NCBI RefSeq assembly: GCF_001592285.1
Contig: NZ_BCWQ01000013.1
Location: 1 to 64,000, forward strand
DNA from: Hydrogenophaga pseudoflava NBRC 102511
Lineage (GTDB): Bacteria > Pseudomonadota > Gammaproteobacteria > Burkholderiales > Burkholderiaceae_C
DNA: 64,000 nt
Direction of reading: 5' to 3'
Shown: positions 54,880 through 63,304 of the stretch, piece by piece
How the letters are laid out: every line of letters starts with the position of its first letter
Numbering within the stretch: position 1 is the first letter of the stretch
The notes under the pieces: model-generated
The model's input: the letters and a program-made list of their open reading frames with translations, nothing else
Told to the model about the DNA's origin: nothing
The model's database searches: none
Program-made: the position numbers and the translations under genes

Positions 54880-57048
54880 TCAGCCGACCATCCGCTCGGG
54901 GCCGGGGGGATGCTGCCGGCGCCGCCAGCGCAGCCACAGCGTGCGCACCACCAGCACCAGCGCCAGCAGCATCATCGGATGGGCCGGTGACGAGTAGCGC
55001 GGGATGTTGTGGCTGAGGAAGGCGTAGAACACCAGCAGGCCCACGGGCAGCACGGTCACCGCGACCCACTGCGCGTGCCGCCGGAACAGGCCGTAGCAGA
55101 ACACGCCGAACAGGGCCACGCCAGCGAACAGGTTGAGCAGCTCGCCGATGGCGTCCTGCGTCGCGATGGACACCAGCGGCACCTCGACCTTCTTGAAGCT
55201 CCAGAACCCGTGCCACAGGAAGGGCACCGTCATCGCCACATGGCGCCAGGGCCGCGCCTTGAGCATGGCCATGGCCTCGCCCTTCATCTCGTCGCCCACG
55301 GCCTGGTCGGGGTAGGGGTGGCCCGCTTCGCGCTTGCGGAACACCCGCTGGTTGTATTGCGCGGCCAGGTTGTAGTGGAAGCTGATGGCCTTCTCGGGGT
55401 GGCCTTCGTAGGCGGCGCGCCGGTCGGATTCCCAGAAGGTGGAGAGGTGGCGGTTGATGCGCTGCCAGCGGCCGCCGCGTTCGAAGTCGCCGGGGCCTGC
55501 CGCCAGGCGGGTGCCGGCCACGGCGCGCCGGTACAGCGTGGGGCTCTGGTCGTAGACCAGGCCGAGCACTTCCTCGTTGCTCATGTTGTTCATGTGGGCG
55601 CGACCCCAGAGGATCAGGCCACCGCGCTCGGTGATGCGGAAGTTGTCGAAGTGCACATAGTTGCGCACCAGCCAGGGCGAGAGCGTGAGCAGGAACGCGG
55701 AACCCATCACCAGGCCCCACACGATGACCTGCGAGACGGCGAACCGGTCGGGGCGACGGGCGATCAGCAGGGCCGCCATCAGCAGGGGCACGGCCACGAC
55801 GCCGATGTAGGCGAACGAGGCCTTGCCCAGCGCCAGCAGGCCCATCAGCATGCCCGAGCCGAAGAACCAGCCCAGCGACTGCTGCTGCACCGCCCGCAGC
55901 AGTCCGTAGGTGCCCCAGATCATGAGCGTGGCGGTGGACAGCTCGGTGTACAGGGTGTCGATGTAGGTGCCGCCGTGGAAGAAGATCTGGAAGCTCAGGC
56001 CGGTGGCGACGGCGCCCGTCAGGTTGCTGCCGCCCAGTCGCCGCGCCAGCGCCCAGATGCCCAGCAGCCCGGTGAACACCCACAGCAGGTTGCTCAGCTT
56101 GACGGTGCGGGTGAGGTCGCCGGAGCGGAAGTCGGCCATGGGCCGGTCCACGGCTTCCGGCACGGCCAGCTTCAGGTGCAGCGCCACCAGCAGCGGGTCC
56201 AGCGGCTCGCGGAAGTTGGTGGGCCGGGGGTGGGGGCTGCTGTTGTTGTCCAGCGAGAAGGTGCCGTGCTTGAACAGGTTCACCGCCATCAGCATGTTCT
56301 GGATGCCGTCGCCGACGATCGGGTCGCTGGAGATGCGGTCCGAGGCCTTCCAGGTCAGGCCCAGGCAGACCACCAGCGGGAGCAGCCAGCCGCGGGCCAC
56401 GGTTTGCCACAGGCCCTGGTGCCACCGCGGGCGCTCGCGGCGCATCCAGCCCAGGGCCAGTTCTGCGGCCAGCCACACCAGGCCGGCGACCAGGGCCGTA
56501 CCCAGCGCCACCGGCCAGATCTGGCGCGTGGGCGGGCTGATCACCTGCCTGGGCAGCCGGTACACGAAGTGGGGGTCGGCGCCGGTGACCTGGAAGCGGA
56601 TCATCTCGGGCTCCACCGCCAACACGGAAAGGTCGCTCATGCCCTGGATGGCCTCGCGCAGGGCCGGACCCTGCAGGGTGAGCAGGCCCCAGCGGCTTCT
56701 GAGTTCCAGCGCGCCGAAGTCCACCCGGCCGGGCATGGTGGTCGGGTCCATGCGGACCTGGGTCACCTTGCGCAGCGTGTTCACATTGATCGTGTGCCGC
56801 TGCCATTCGCCCGCCCGGGTCGAGCGGGTGTAGTTCAGCCGCTCGCTGAAGTTGCCCTGGTCGTCGGCCAGGTACAGCTGGTAAGGGCCGGGGCGCTCGA
56901 CCCGCAGGTCAAAAACAATCTGCAGATCGCGGCTGAGCCGGGCCTGCAGGAAGACCAGGAGGATGGCAAGAAAGGCGACGGCCAGCGACCGGAGGGCCAC
57001 TTTGCGCGGGGATTGACCTGTTGGCTCGCTGGTGAGCGCCTGATGCAT
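54880..57048 (-). CDS. GT-C-type membrane glycosyltransferase-like protein
   Basis: 722 residues with one N-terminal membrane helix (about 18-36), a periplasmic domain of roughly 150 residues rich in beta structure, and then about ten hydrophobic segments. After the second helix group a loop has DRISSDPIVGDGIQ, with acidic residues placed as in GT-C catalytic loops; YIDTLYTELSTATLM resembles PMT/ArnT-like helices. It may transfer a sugar from a polyprenyl carrier to a surface acceptor. Family membership is tentative; substrate unknown. It stands alone on its strand with a 236-base gap upstream. Confidence 0.7.
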   Translation of the reverse strand: MHQALTSEPTGQSPRKVALRSLAVAFLAILLVFLQARLSRDLQIVFDLRVERPGPYQLYLADDQGNFSERLNYTRSTRAGEWQRHTINVNTLRKVTQVRMDPTTMPGRVDFGALELRSRWGLLTLQGPALREAIQGMSDLSVLAVEPEMIRFQVTGADPHFVYRLPRQVISPPTRQIWPVALGTALVAGLVWLAAELALGWMRRERPRWHQGLWQTVARGWLLPLVVCLGLTWKASDRISSDPIVGDGIQNMLMAVNLFKHGTFSLDNNSSPHPRPTNFREPLDPLLVALHLKLAVPEAVDRPMADFRSGDLTRTVKLSNLLWVFTGLLGIWALARRLGGSNLTGAVATGLSFQIFFHGGTYIDTLYTELSTATLMIWGTYGLLRAVQQQSLGWFFGSGMLMGLLALGKASFAYIGVVAVPLLMAALLIARRPDRFAVSQVIVWGLVMGSAFLLTLSPWLVRNYVHFDNFRITERGGLILWGRAHMNNMSNEEVLGLVYDQSPTLYRRAVAGTRLAAGPGDFERGGRWQRINRHLSTFWESDRRAAYEGHPEKAISFHYNLAAQYNQRVFRKREAGHPYPDQAVGDEMKGEAMAMLKARPWRHVAMTVPFLWHGFWSFKKVEVPLVSIATQDAIGELLNLFAGVALFGVFCYGLFRRHAQWVAVTVLPVGLLVFYAFLSHNIPRYSSPAHPMMLLALVLVVRTLWLRWRRRQHPPGPERMVG

Positions 57049-57284
57049 GCAAGACCACCCGTTTTGTTTGTTGTGTCCCCTGGCGGTGCCTGCCGGCCCG
57101 GTCCGGGATCTGCTCTGGCGCCCTTCGGAGCGTGGGGTCTGCCGAGGAGATACAAAACTTAAGGATGATAAGTTGGGTCACTTAAGCGACGTTTACGAAC
57201 CCTGGGGCCTGGGCACCCCGGAAGGGGGAGATGTTGCGCTGCAGAAACAGGCGATGCGCCGGGCGCAGTGCACGCGCCCGGCGG
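57049..57284. other. Non-coding gap, nothing identified
   Basis: The gap between the glycosyltransferase start and the stop of the kinase gene. It is a little AT-richer near 57145-57185 (tacaaaacttaagg), where a promoter for the glycosyltransferase could lie. No RNA gene, repeat or terminator is evident. Confidence 0.5.
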
Positions 57285-57935
57285 TCACACAAACTGGCTG
57301 CTGGGCTCGTCCCAGGTCACCCGGCGCCGTGCGCGGTGGGCCGAGGCTTCGATGCGGCGGGCGTTGGGTTCGTCGGTCTGTGCAATCCAGGCCAGCGCCT
57401 GCTCGCGCGTGCGGCCGAACCGCATGTGGCGCGCGGCAAGCCGCTCCAGCCGCAGATCCGCAGGTACGTCGAGGTACCAGGCCTCGTCGAGCAGGTCTGC
57501 GACGGGTGCCCAGGCCGGGTCGTCGTCCAGCAGCAGGTAGTTGCCTTCGGTGATGACCAGTGGCGTGGCGGCGAACACGGGCAGGGCGCCGGCCACGGGT
57601 TCTTCGATCTCGCGCCGGAAGTCGGGCGCGTAGACCGTCTCGTCGGCGCCCTGCTGGCGCAGGCGGCGCAGCAGGGCGGCGTAACCGGCGGCGTCGAAGG
57701 TGTCCGGCGCGCCCTTGCGGTGCGCACGGCCCAGCCGTTCCAGTTCGACCTGTGCGAGGTGGTAGCCGTCCATGGGCACGGCCTGGGCGCGCTCGCCCAG
57801 CGCCTGCGCCATCAGCGCCGCCAGGGTGGACTTGCCTGCGCCGGGCGGGCCGACGACGCCGAGCAGCCGGCGCGGGCCGGCGGCCAGGGCATGAAGTTGC
57901 TCGATCAGGTCGGGGTGCAGTCGGGGGGCGGTCAT
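57285..57935 (-). CDS. P-loop nucleoside/sugar kinase-like protein
   Basis: 216 residues. P-loop GPPGAGKST at 29-37; PMDGYHLAQVELERLG and TEGNYLLLDDDPAW are the substrate and Walker B-like regions of the uridine kinase / pantothenate kinase / YggC branch. It phosphorylates a small hydroxyl compound with ATP; fructose or a nucleoside are candidates in this branch but cannot be told apart here. Starts at the ATG at 57935 and lies 26 bases after the TAXI gene on the same strand. Confidence 0.87.
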   Translation of the reverse strand: MTAPRLHPDLIEQLHALAAGPRRLLGVVGPPGAGKSTLAALMAQALGERAQAVPMDGYHLAQVELERLGRAHRKGAPDTFDAAGYAALLRRLRQQGADETVYAPDFRREIEEPVAGALPVFAATPLVITEGNYLLLDDDPAWAPVADLLDEAWYLDVPADLRLERLAARHMRFGRTREQALAWIAQTDEPNARRIEASAHRARRRVTWDEPSSQFV

Positions 57936-57961
57936 GGCGCGCCAATGTAGCGCAGCCCGGC

Positions 57962-59275
57962 TCAGGTCTGCGGGATGGTCTGAGGGGCGGTCTGCGGAGA
58001 GGTCAGCACCCGGGTCCGCGCCTGATGCAGGTGTTCGCGCAGCGTGTACCAGCGGTCGGCATAGCGGTCGGGCAGTTCCATCTTGTCGACTTGCTGCTCC
58101 AGCAACACGAGGCGGCGCGCCGCAGCGCGCAGCCGGGCCGGGTCGGGGTGCCTGGAGAGGTCTTCCTCCAGGAACTTGAGTTCGCCGTAGAAATGCAGGA
58201 TGGCGGCATCGACGCGCCAGTCGATGTAGCGGGGTGCCCGCAGCAGCAGCATGGTGCCCGCCAGGCCCACGGGCAGCAGCGCGTAGAGCACCAGCTCGGC
58301 CCATTGCGCGATGCCGTAGGGCAGGATGGTTTCCATCCAGGGGCGCCCACCGCGCAGCGCCTTTCGGGCCACCGGGGACACCGGGTAGTTGCTGCCGATG
58401 GCGGTGGGGTAGATTCCCTGGCCTTCCAGGAAACCGGACATCACGTGCAGCTCGCCGGCCACGTCCACCAGCGCGCGCTGCAGCGCGGGGTGCAGGTCCT
58501 CGCGCACCATCAGATGGGTCTGCGTGACCATGGTGGGTAGGTCGGCCGCCGGCAGGTTGGCGCGCAGTTCGATCGAGCCCTGGGGCATGACCAGGGCGCG
58601 CAGCCGGGGCTCGCGCGAGGCCAGCTGCCCGGCACGTTCCACGCCCAGCAGGCGCACGCCGTCCAGCCGCGCCAGGGTGGCCGCGGTCTGCGAGTCGCCG
58701 GTCGCCACGTGCACCACGGCGTCCACCCGACCGGTGGTGATGGCGTCGATCGCGCTGTCGCCGACGTCGTCCGTGAACGCCACCTCGTCCTGGGCCAGCC
58801 CGGCGTGGCGCAGCAGCAGGTCGGCCGCGATGCGGTTGGACGAGCCTTCGACCGAGGCCGCCACGCGCCCGCCCCGCAGCTGGTCCAGGTGGTCGATGCC
58901 CTCGCGCGCAAACACCCACACGATTTCGTGACCCACCACGGCCAGAGCCTGTACCGCGGCGCCCTTGGGCGCGTACAGGCCCTGGGCGAAGGTGACATCG
59001 ATGCGGCCCCCGCCCGCAGCCATGCGGTCCAGCGCTTCCTGGGGCCGGTCGTGGGCGACGATGTCGGCCTGGATGCCGAGGTTCTCCAGCCGAGCTGCGT
59101 AGTTGCGGGCCAACTCGAGGTAGCTGCTCTGACCGGGACCGGTGCCGATGACCACGCGCTGGGGCGGCAGCGGTTTCCAGACCCACAGGATGGTCACGAC
59201 CGCCGCGCACAGCAGGAGCAGCAGTGGCAGGTAGATCAGGAACCAGCGGCGCTGGTAGAGCAGCAGGATCTTCAT
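57962..59275 (-). CDS. Membrane-anchored TAXI-type solute-binding protein
   Basis: 437 residues. Instead of a cleaved signal it has an N-terminal membrane helix (about 12-34), then a TAXI binding domain (VVIGTGPGQSSYLELARNYAARL; AASVEGSSNRIAADLLL), a second membrane helix near 345-365 (LVLYALLPVGLAGTMLLL) and a cytosolic helical tail with HFYGELKFLEEDL. There is no TRAP permease gene nearby. It is translationally coupled (ATGA) to a paralog upstream. A sensing or tethered-receptor role is possible. Confidence 0.83.
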   Translation of the reverse strand: MKILLLYQRRWFLIYLPLLLLLCAAVVTILWVWKPLPPQRVVIGTGPGQSSYLELARNYAARLENLGIQADIVAHDRPQEALDRMAAGGGRIDVTFAQGLYAPKGAAVQALAVVGHEIVWVFAREGIDHLDQLRGGRVAASVEGSSNRIAADLLLRHAGLAQDEVAFTDDVGDSAIDAITTGRVDAVVHVATGDSQTAATLARLDGVRLLGVERAGQLASREPRLRALVMPQGSIELRANLPAADLPTMVTQTHLMVREDLHPALQRALVDVAGELHVMSGFLEGQGIYPTAIGSNYPVSPVARKALRGGRPWMETILPYGIAQWAELVLYALLPVGLAGTMLLLRAPRYIDWRVDAAILHFYGELKFLEEDLSRHPDPARLRAAARRLVLLEQQVDKMELPDRYADRWYTLREHLHQARTRVLTSPQTAPQTIPQT

Positions 59276-60591
59276 CGGCCGCGGTACTCCCGGATCCGGT
59301 GCCGCACGAAGTTCACGTGCTGGCGCAGGGTGTAGCAGCGCTGCGCCAGTTCCGGCGGCAACCCTTCGCCGACGATGGCGGTTTCCATGCCATTGAGCCG
59401 CCCGTGGATGCGGCTGAGGTCCATGCCGCCCAGGTTGACGGCGTTGTTGGCGAGATCGTTCTCGATGAACCGCAGCTCGCCGTACCAGCGGGTGACCCGG
59501 TTCTCCAGCCGCCAGCGCACCCAGGCCGGCACCAGCCGCGCGAGCACCACGGCCAGCAGCAGCATGGGCACGCCGATCACCAGCAGGCGCTGCAGCACCT
59601 GCGCCCACCAGAAGGGCAGCAGTGCCTCCAGGCCACCCAGGCCCTGGGACAGCACCCGGCGCGCTTCGGGTGCCGAGGGGAAGTCGCTGAAGCGCAGGGC
59701 CGGGAACTCACCCGCGCGATGGAACGCATCCGCGCCGCCGTGCACCTCCATCGCCACTGCGGCCGCGAGCCGCTTGAGGGCGGGATCGAGGTCCTGGCGC
59801 ACCAGCAGGTGCGTCGGTGTGGTCAGCACCGGGGTGTCGGCCGGTGGCTGTCCGGGGCCGAGCGTGTCTTCGGGCAGCAGCCGGTTTTCCAGGTAGTTGT
59901 TGCGCTCCGAGATGGCCGCTGTGCGGCGAAGCGACGCCAGGTGAACACCCCGCGCGGACAGCAGGGCGCCGATGCCGGGCGCACTCGGTGCCGCCACCAT
60001 GAACACCGCATCCACCTCGTGCCGCAGCAAGGCATCGCGCGCGGCCACACCGCTGTGAGCCGTCATCGCCACCTGGCCCAGGTCGACTTGCATCTGTTTC
60101 AGCAGGCGCTGAAGCATGGCCCGGTGTCCGCTGCCATCGGGGCCGGCGGCCACCCGTTTGCCCACCAGGTCAAGCAGGGAGGTCATCGGCTGTTCGCGAC
60201 TGAACAGCCACAGCACCTCGATGTCCACACTGCCCAGGGTCTGGACATCGGCCGCGCTGCGGGCCGCGCCAGCGGCCGACGACCAGCCAAATCCGCCTTG
60301 CACCAGGGCCAGGTCGGTCTGGGGGGGCTGCGCCTGCAGGCGCTGCAGGTTGGTGGCAGAACCCTCGGACGAGTGGATTTCCAGCGAAATGCCGTGGCGG
60401 GAAAAGGCCTCGGCGTAGCGCATGGCATGGCGCTGGTAGGCACCGTCCGCCTGGCCGCTGCTGATCGTCAGCTGGGTGGGCGGCATCGGGTACAGCCATC
60501 GCCAGGCCGCCGCAGCCATGACCACCACGGCCAGCACGATCGGCAGGCGGATCAGCAGCCAGCGGTGGCGGTAGAGGTGGGCGTAGGTCAT
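59272..60591 (-). CDS. Membrane-anchored TAXI-type solute-binding protein
   Basis: 439 residues, same design as its downstream neighbour: N-terminal helix (LLIRLPIVLAVVVMAAAAW), a periplasmic TAXI domain (LTISSGQADGAYQRHAMRY; AAGPDGSGHRAML), a second membrane helix near 350-370 (LQRLLVIGVPMLLLAVVL) and a tail with RWYGELRFIENDL. The two are diverged duplicates. Start at the ATG at 60591; the frame continues upstream into a non-coding gap. No TRAP permease is adjacent. Confidence 0.83.
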   Translation of the reverse strand: MTYAHLYRHRWLLIRLPIVLAVVVMAAAAWRWLYPMPPTQLTISSGQADGAYQRHAMRYAEAFSRHGISLEIHSSEGSATNLQRLQAQPPQTDLALVQGGFGWSSAAGAARSAADVQTLGSVDIEVLWLFSREQPMTSLLDLVGKRVAAGPDGSGHRAMLQRLLKQMQVDLGQVAMTAHSGVAARDALLRHEVDAVFMVAAPSAPGIGALLSARGVHLASLRRTAAISERNNYLENRLLPEDTLGPGQPPADTPVLTTPTHLLVRQDLDPALKRLAAAVAMEVHGGADAFHRAGEFPALRFSDFPSAPEARRVLSQGLGGLEALLPFWWAQVLQRLLVIGVPMLLLAVVLARLVPAWVRWRLENRVTRWYGELRFIENDLANNAVNLGGMDLSRIHGRLNGMETAIVGEGLPPELAQRCYTLRQHVNFVRHRIREYRGR

Positions 60592-60651
60592 GGTGGACAA
60601 AAGCCAAGGCGAGGATACGGGTTTTGTATCCTTTTGCAACCAAGCGCAGGC

Positions 60652-60678
60652 ACAAAAAAGCCGCCCGGGAGGGCGGCT
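60652..60678 (-). terminator. Rho-independent terminator of the ETF-QO gene
   Basis: On the minus strand AGCCGCCC-TCCC-GGGCGGCT is a perfect 8-bp GC stem with a four-base loop, followed directly by six Ts (60659-60654), 22 bases after the ETF-QO stop. Textbook form. It also separates ETF-QO from the TAXI genes, which must have their own promoter. Confidence 0.9.
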
Positions 60679-60699
60679 GGTGTCAGGAAGCCACAGGGC

Positions 60700-62382
60700 T
60701 CACATGCCGGCGTAGTTCGGACCGCCCCCGCCTTCGGGCGTGACCCAGACGATGTTCTGTGTGGGGTCCTTGATGTCGCAGGTTTTGCAGTGCACGCAGT
60801 TCTGCGCGTTGATGACCAGCTGGTCCTGCCCGTCCTTTTCGACGAACTCGTACACGCCGGCCGGGCAGTAGCGGCTCTCGGGGCCGGCGTACTTCGCCAG
60901 GTTGATCTTCACCGGCACGCTGGCGTCCTTGAGCGTCAGGTGCGCCGGCTGCTGCTCCTCGTGGTTGGTGTTGCTGACGAACACGCTGGAGAGGCGGTCG
61001 AAGGTGATCACGCCATCGGGCTTCGGATACGCGATCTTGGGCATCTCGGCCGCCGGGCGCAGCTTGGTGTGGTCCTTGACGGTGTTGTGCAGCGTCCAGG
61101 GCGGCGCGCTCACGCCCACCTTGGGGAGGAACCAGTGCTCGACCCCGGTCATGAGCTTGCCCATGAGCGGGCTCTTCTTGAACCAGTTCTTGAAGTTGCG
61201 GTAGGTCCAGAGCTCGTCGTGCAGCCAGCTGGCCTTGAAGCCGGTCTCGAACGCGGTCAGCTCGTCCGACTGGCGGCCGGCGGCCACGGCCTCGAACGCG
61301 GCCTCGGCGCACAGCATGCCGCTCTTGATGGCCGCGTGGCTGCCCTTGATGCGGGCGGCATTCAGGAAGCCGGCGTCGCAGCCGACCAGCGCACCGCCCG
61401 GGAACACGGTCTTGGGCAGGGCCTGCGGCGTGCCGTTGTTCAGCGCACGCGCGCCGTAGCCCAGGCGCTTGCCGCCTTCGATGTGCGCCTTGATGCTGGG
61501 GTGGGTCTTCCAGCGCTGCATCTCCTCGAACGGAGAGAGCCAGGGGTTCTGGTAGTCCAGGCCGATCACATAGCCGAGCGTGACCTTGTTGCCTTCGAGG
61601 TGATAGAGGAAACCGCCGCCGAAGGCGTCGTCGTTCAGCGGCCAGCCAGCGGTGTGCACCACCAGGCCGGGCTTGGCCTTGTCGGCCGGCACTTCCCACA
61701 GTTCCTTGATGCCGATGGCAAACGTTTGAGCGTCCTTGCCTTCGTCCAGTTTGTATTTGGCGATCAGCTGCTTGCCCAGGTGGCCACGCGCGCCTTCGGC
61801 GAACACGGTGTACTTCGCGTGCAGCTCCATGCCGATCTGGAAGCTGTCCATGGGCTCGCCGTCCTTGCCCACACCGAGGTTGCCGGTGGCCACGCCCTTG
61901 ACCGAACCGTCGTCGTTGTAGAGCACCTCGGCGGCCGCGAAGCCGGGGAAGATTTCCACGCCCAGGGCCTCGGCCTGCTCACCCAGCCACTTGGTGACCG
62001 CGCCCAGGCTGATCACGTAGCAGCCCTCGTTGTGGAAGTTGCGGGGCATCAGCCAGTCGGGCGTGCGCTGCGCGCCGGTTTCGGACAGCACCAGCAGGTC
62101 GTCGCCGGTGACGGGCTGGTTCAGCGGCGCGCCCAGTTCCTTCCAGTTCGGGAACAGTTCGGTGATGGCCCTGGGGTCCATCACGGCGCCCGAGAGGATG
62201 TGGGCGCCGGGCTCCGAGCCTTTCTCGAGCACGCAGACGTTGACCTCGCTGCCTTTTTCGGTGGCCAGCTGCTTGAGGCGGATGGCGGTGGCCAGGCCAG
62301 CGGGCCCTCCGCCGACGATCACCACGTCGTATTCCATGGCTTCGCGCGGGCCGAACTGGGCAAGGATTTCTTCAGAGGTCAT
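60700..62382 (-). CDS. Electron transfer flavoprotein-ubiquinone oxidoreductase
   Basis: 560 residues, full length. FAD loop VIVGGGPAGLATA at about 22-34; quinone and membrane-surface segments in the middle; C-terminal ferredoxin-like domain with the [4Fe-4S] ligands in RYCPAGVYEF and NCVHCKTCDIKDP. It passes electrons from ETF (fed by acyl-CoA dehydrogenases and others) to ubiquinone at the inner membrane. Single-gene unit with its own terminator. A dyad (62481-62493) and a TAGAAT box lie in its promoter region, shared with a divergent SDR gene. Confidence 0.97.
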   Translation of the reverse strand: MTSEEILAQFGPREAMEYDVVIVGGGPAGLATAIRLKQLATEKGSEVNVCVLEKGSEPGAHILSGAVMDPRAITELFPNWKELGAPLNQPVTGDDLLVLSETGAQRTPDWLMPRNFHNEGCYVISLGAVTKWLGEQAEALGVEIFPGFAAAEVLYNDDGSVKGVATGNLGVGKDGEPMDSFQIGMELHAKYTVFAEGARGHLGKQLIAKYKLDEGKDAQTFAIGIKELWEVPADKAKPGLVVHTAGWPLNDDAFGGGFLYHLEGNKVTLGYVIGLDYQNPWLSPFEEMQRWKTHPSIKAHIEGGKRLGYGARALNNGTPQALPKTVFPGGALVGCDAGFLNAARIKGSHAAIKSGMLCAEAAFEAVAAGRQSDELTAFETGFKASWLHDELWTYRNFKNWFKKSPLMGKLMTGVEHWFLPKVGVSAPPWTLHNTVKDHTKLRPAAEMPKIAYPKPDGVITFDRLSSVFVSNTNHEEQQPAHLTLKDASVPVKINLAKYAGPESRYCPAGVYEFVEKDGQDQLVINAQNCVHCKTCDIKDPTQNIVWVTPEGGGGPNYAGM

Positions 62383-62454
62383 GGGGGGTCTCGCGGATAA
62401 TGGTTTTGTACTTTTGCCGCCACCTGGCGCGGCGTCTGTCGTCGGGCGGACAGC

Positions 62455-62493
62455 ATTCTATTGCTGCGGCGCCAGAAAATCGAACGATCGTGC
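62455..62493. promoter_or_regulatory. Promoter element and dyad between ETF-QO and SDR genes
   Basis: On the minus strand TAGAAT (62460-62455) matches the -10 consensus in five of six positions. Just upstream of it, 62481-62493 holds the dyad AACGATCGTG (perfect core ACGATCGT at 62484-62491), where a bound repressor would block polymerase. TetR-type fatty-acid-degradation regulators in this bacterial group use sites of this general AACG/CGTT symmetry; that link is inference. Confidence 0.4.
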
Positions 62494-62521
62494 TAATTTG
62501 CACCTGCCCGGAGATTATCCC

Positions 62522-63304
62522 GTGACCTACCAGATCGACCTTTCGGGCCGCGTGGCCCTCATCACCGGCGCTTCCGGCGGCCTGGGCGAGCAGTTCGCCA
62601 AGACCCTCGCCAAGGCCGGTGCCGCCGTCGTGCTGGCCAGCCGCCGCACCGACCGCCTCATGGCGCTGCGCGCGCACATCGAGGCCGAGGGAGGCGATGC
62701 GCACGTGGTGGCGCTGGACGTGACCGACACCGCCTCGATCAGGGCGGCTGTGGCCCACGCCGAGACCGAGGTCGGCCCGATCGACATCCTGGTGAACAAC
62801 TCGGGCGTGAGCACCACGCAGCGCCTGCAGGATGTGGCCGAAGAGGACTACGACTACGTCTTCAACACCAACACCAAGGGCGCCTTCTTCGTCGCCCAGG
62901 AAGTGGCCAAACGCATGCTGGCGCGCGCCAAGGGCGCGGCGCCCGGCACCTTCGTCGGTGGCCGCATCATCAACATCGCGTCGATGGCGGGGCTCAAGGT
63001 GCTGCCGCAGATCGGCGTGTACTGCATGAGCAAGGCCGCCGTGGTGCAGATGACCAAGGCCATGGCCGTGGAGTGGGGCAAGTTCGGCATCAACGTGAAC
63101 GCCATCTGCCCGGGTTACATCGACACCGAGATCAACCACCACCACTGGCAGACCGAACAGGGCCAGAAGCTGATCGGCATGCTGCCGCGCAAGCGCGTGG
63201 GTCAGCCGGCCGATCTGGATGCGGTGCTGGTCATGCTGGCGTCTAACGAGAGCCACTTTGTGAACGGTGCAGTGATTGCGGCAGATGACGGCTTCGGTGT
63301 CTGA
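62522..63304 (+). CDS. Short-chain dehydrogenase/reductase
   Basis: 260 residues from a GTG at 62522, which places the first strand (LSGRVALITGASGGLG, cofactor loop at 15-22) at the normal distance. NNSGVS (the NNAG-type motif), INIASMAG with the catalytic Ser and YCMSK with the catalytic Tyr/Lys are present; the end GAVIAADDGFGV is typical of FabG-like SDRs. Arg after strand 2 (ASRRTDR) suggests NADP. Acts on a hydroxyacyl or similar substrate. Facing ETF-QO, it may belong to fatty-acid or acyl-CoA metabolism. Confidence 0.92.
   Translation: MTYQIDLSGRVALITGASGGLGEQFAKTLAKAGAAVVLASRRTDRLMALRAHIEAEGGDAHVVALDVTDTASIRAAVAHAETEVGPIDILVNNSGVSTTQRLQDVAEEDYDYVFNTNTKGAFFVAQEVAKRMLARAKGAAPGTFVGGRIINIASMAGLKVLPQIGVYCMSKAAVVQMTKAMAVEWGKFGINVNAICPGYIDTEINHHHWQTEQGQKLIGMLPRKRVGQPADLDAVLVMLASNESHFVNGAVIAADDGFGV

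Noticed and set aside
59224..62400. A plus-strand frame of over 1000 codons opposite TAXI and ETF-QO genes
   Set aside because: It is antisense to well-supported genes, with a His/Gln/Gly-rich translation typical of shadow frames in GC-rich DNA.
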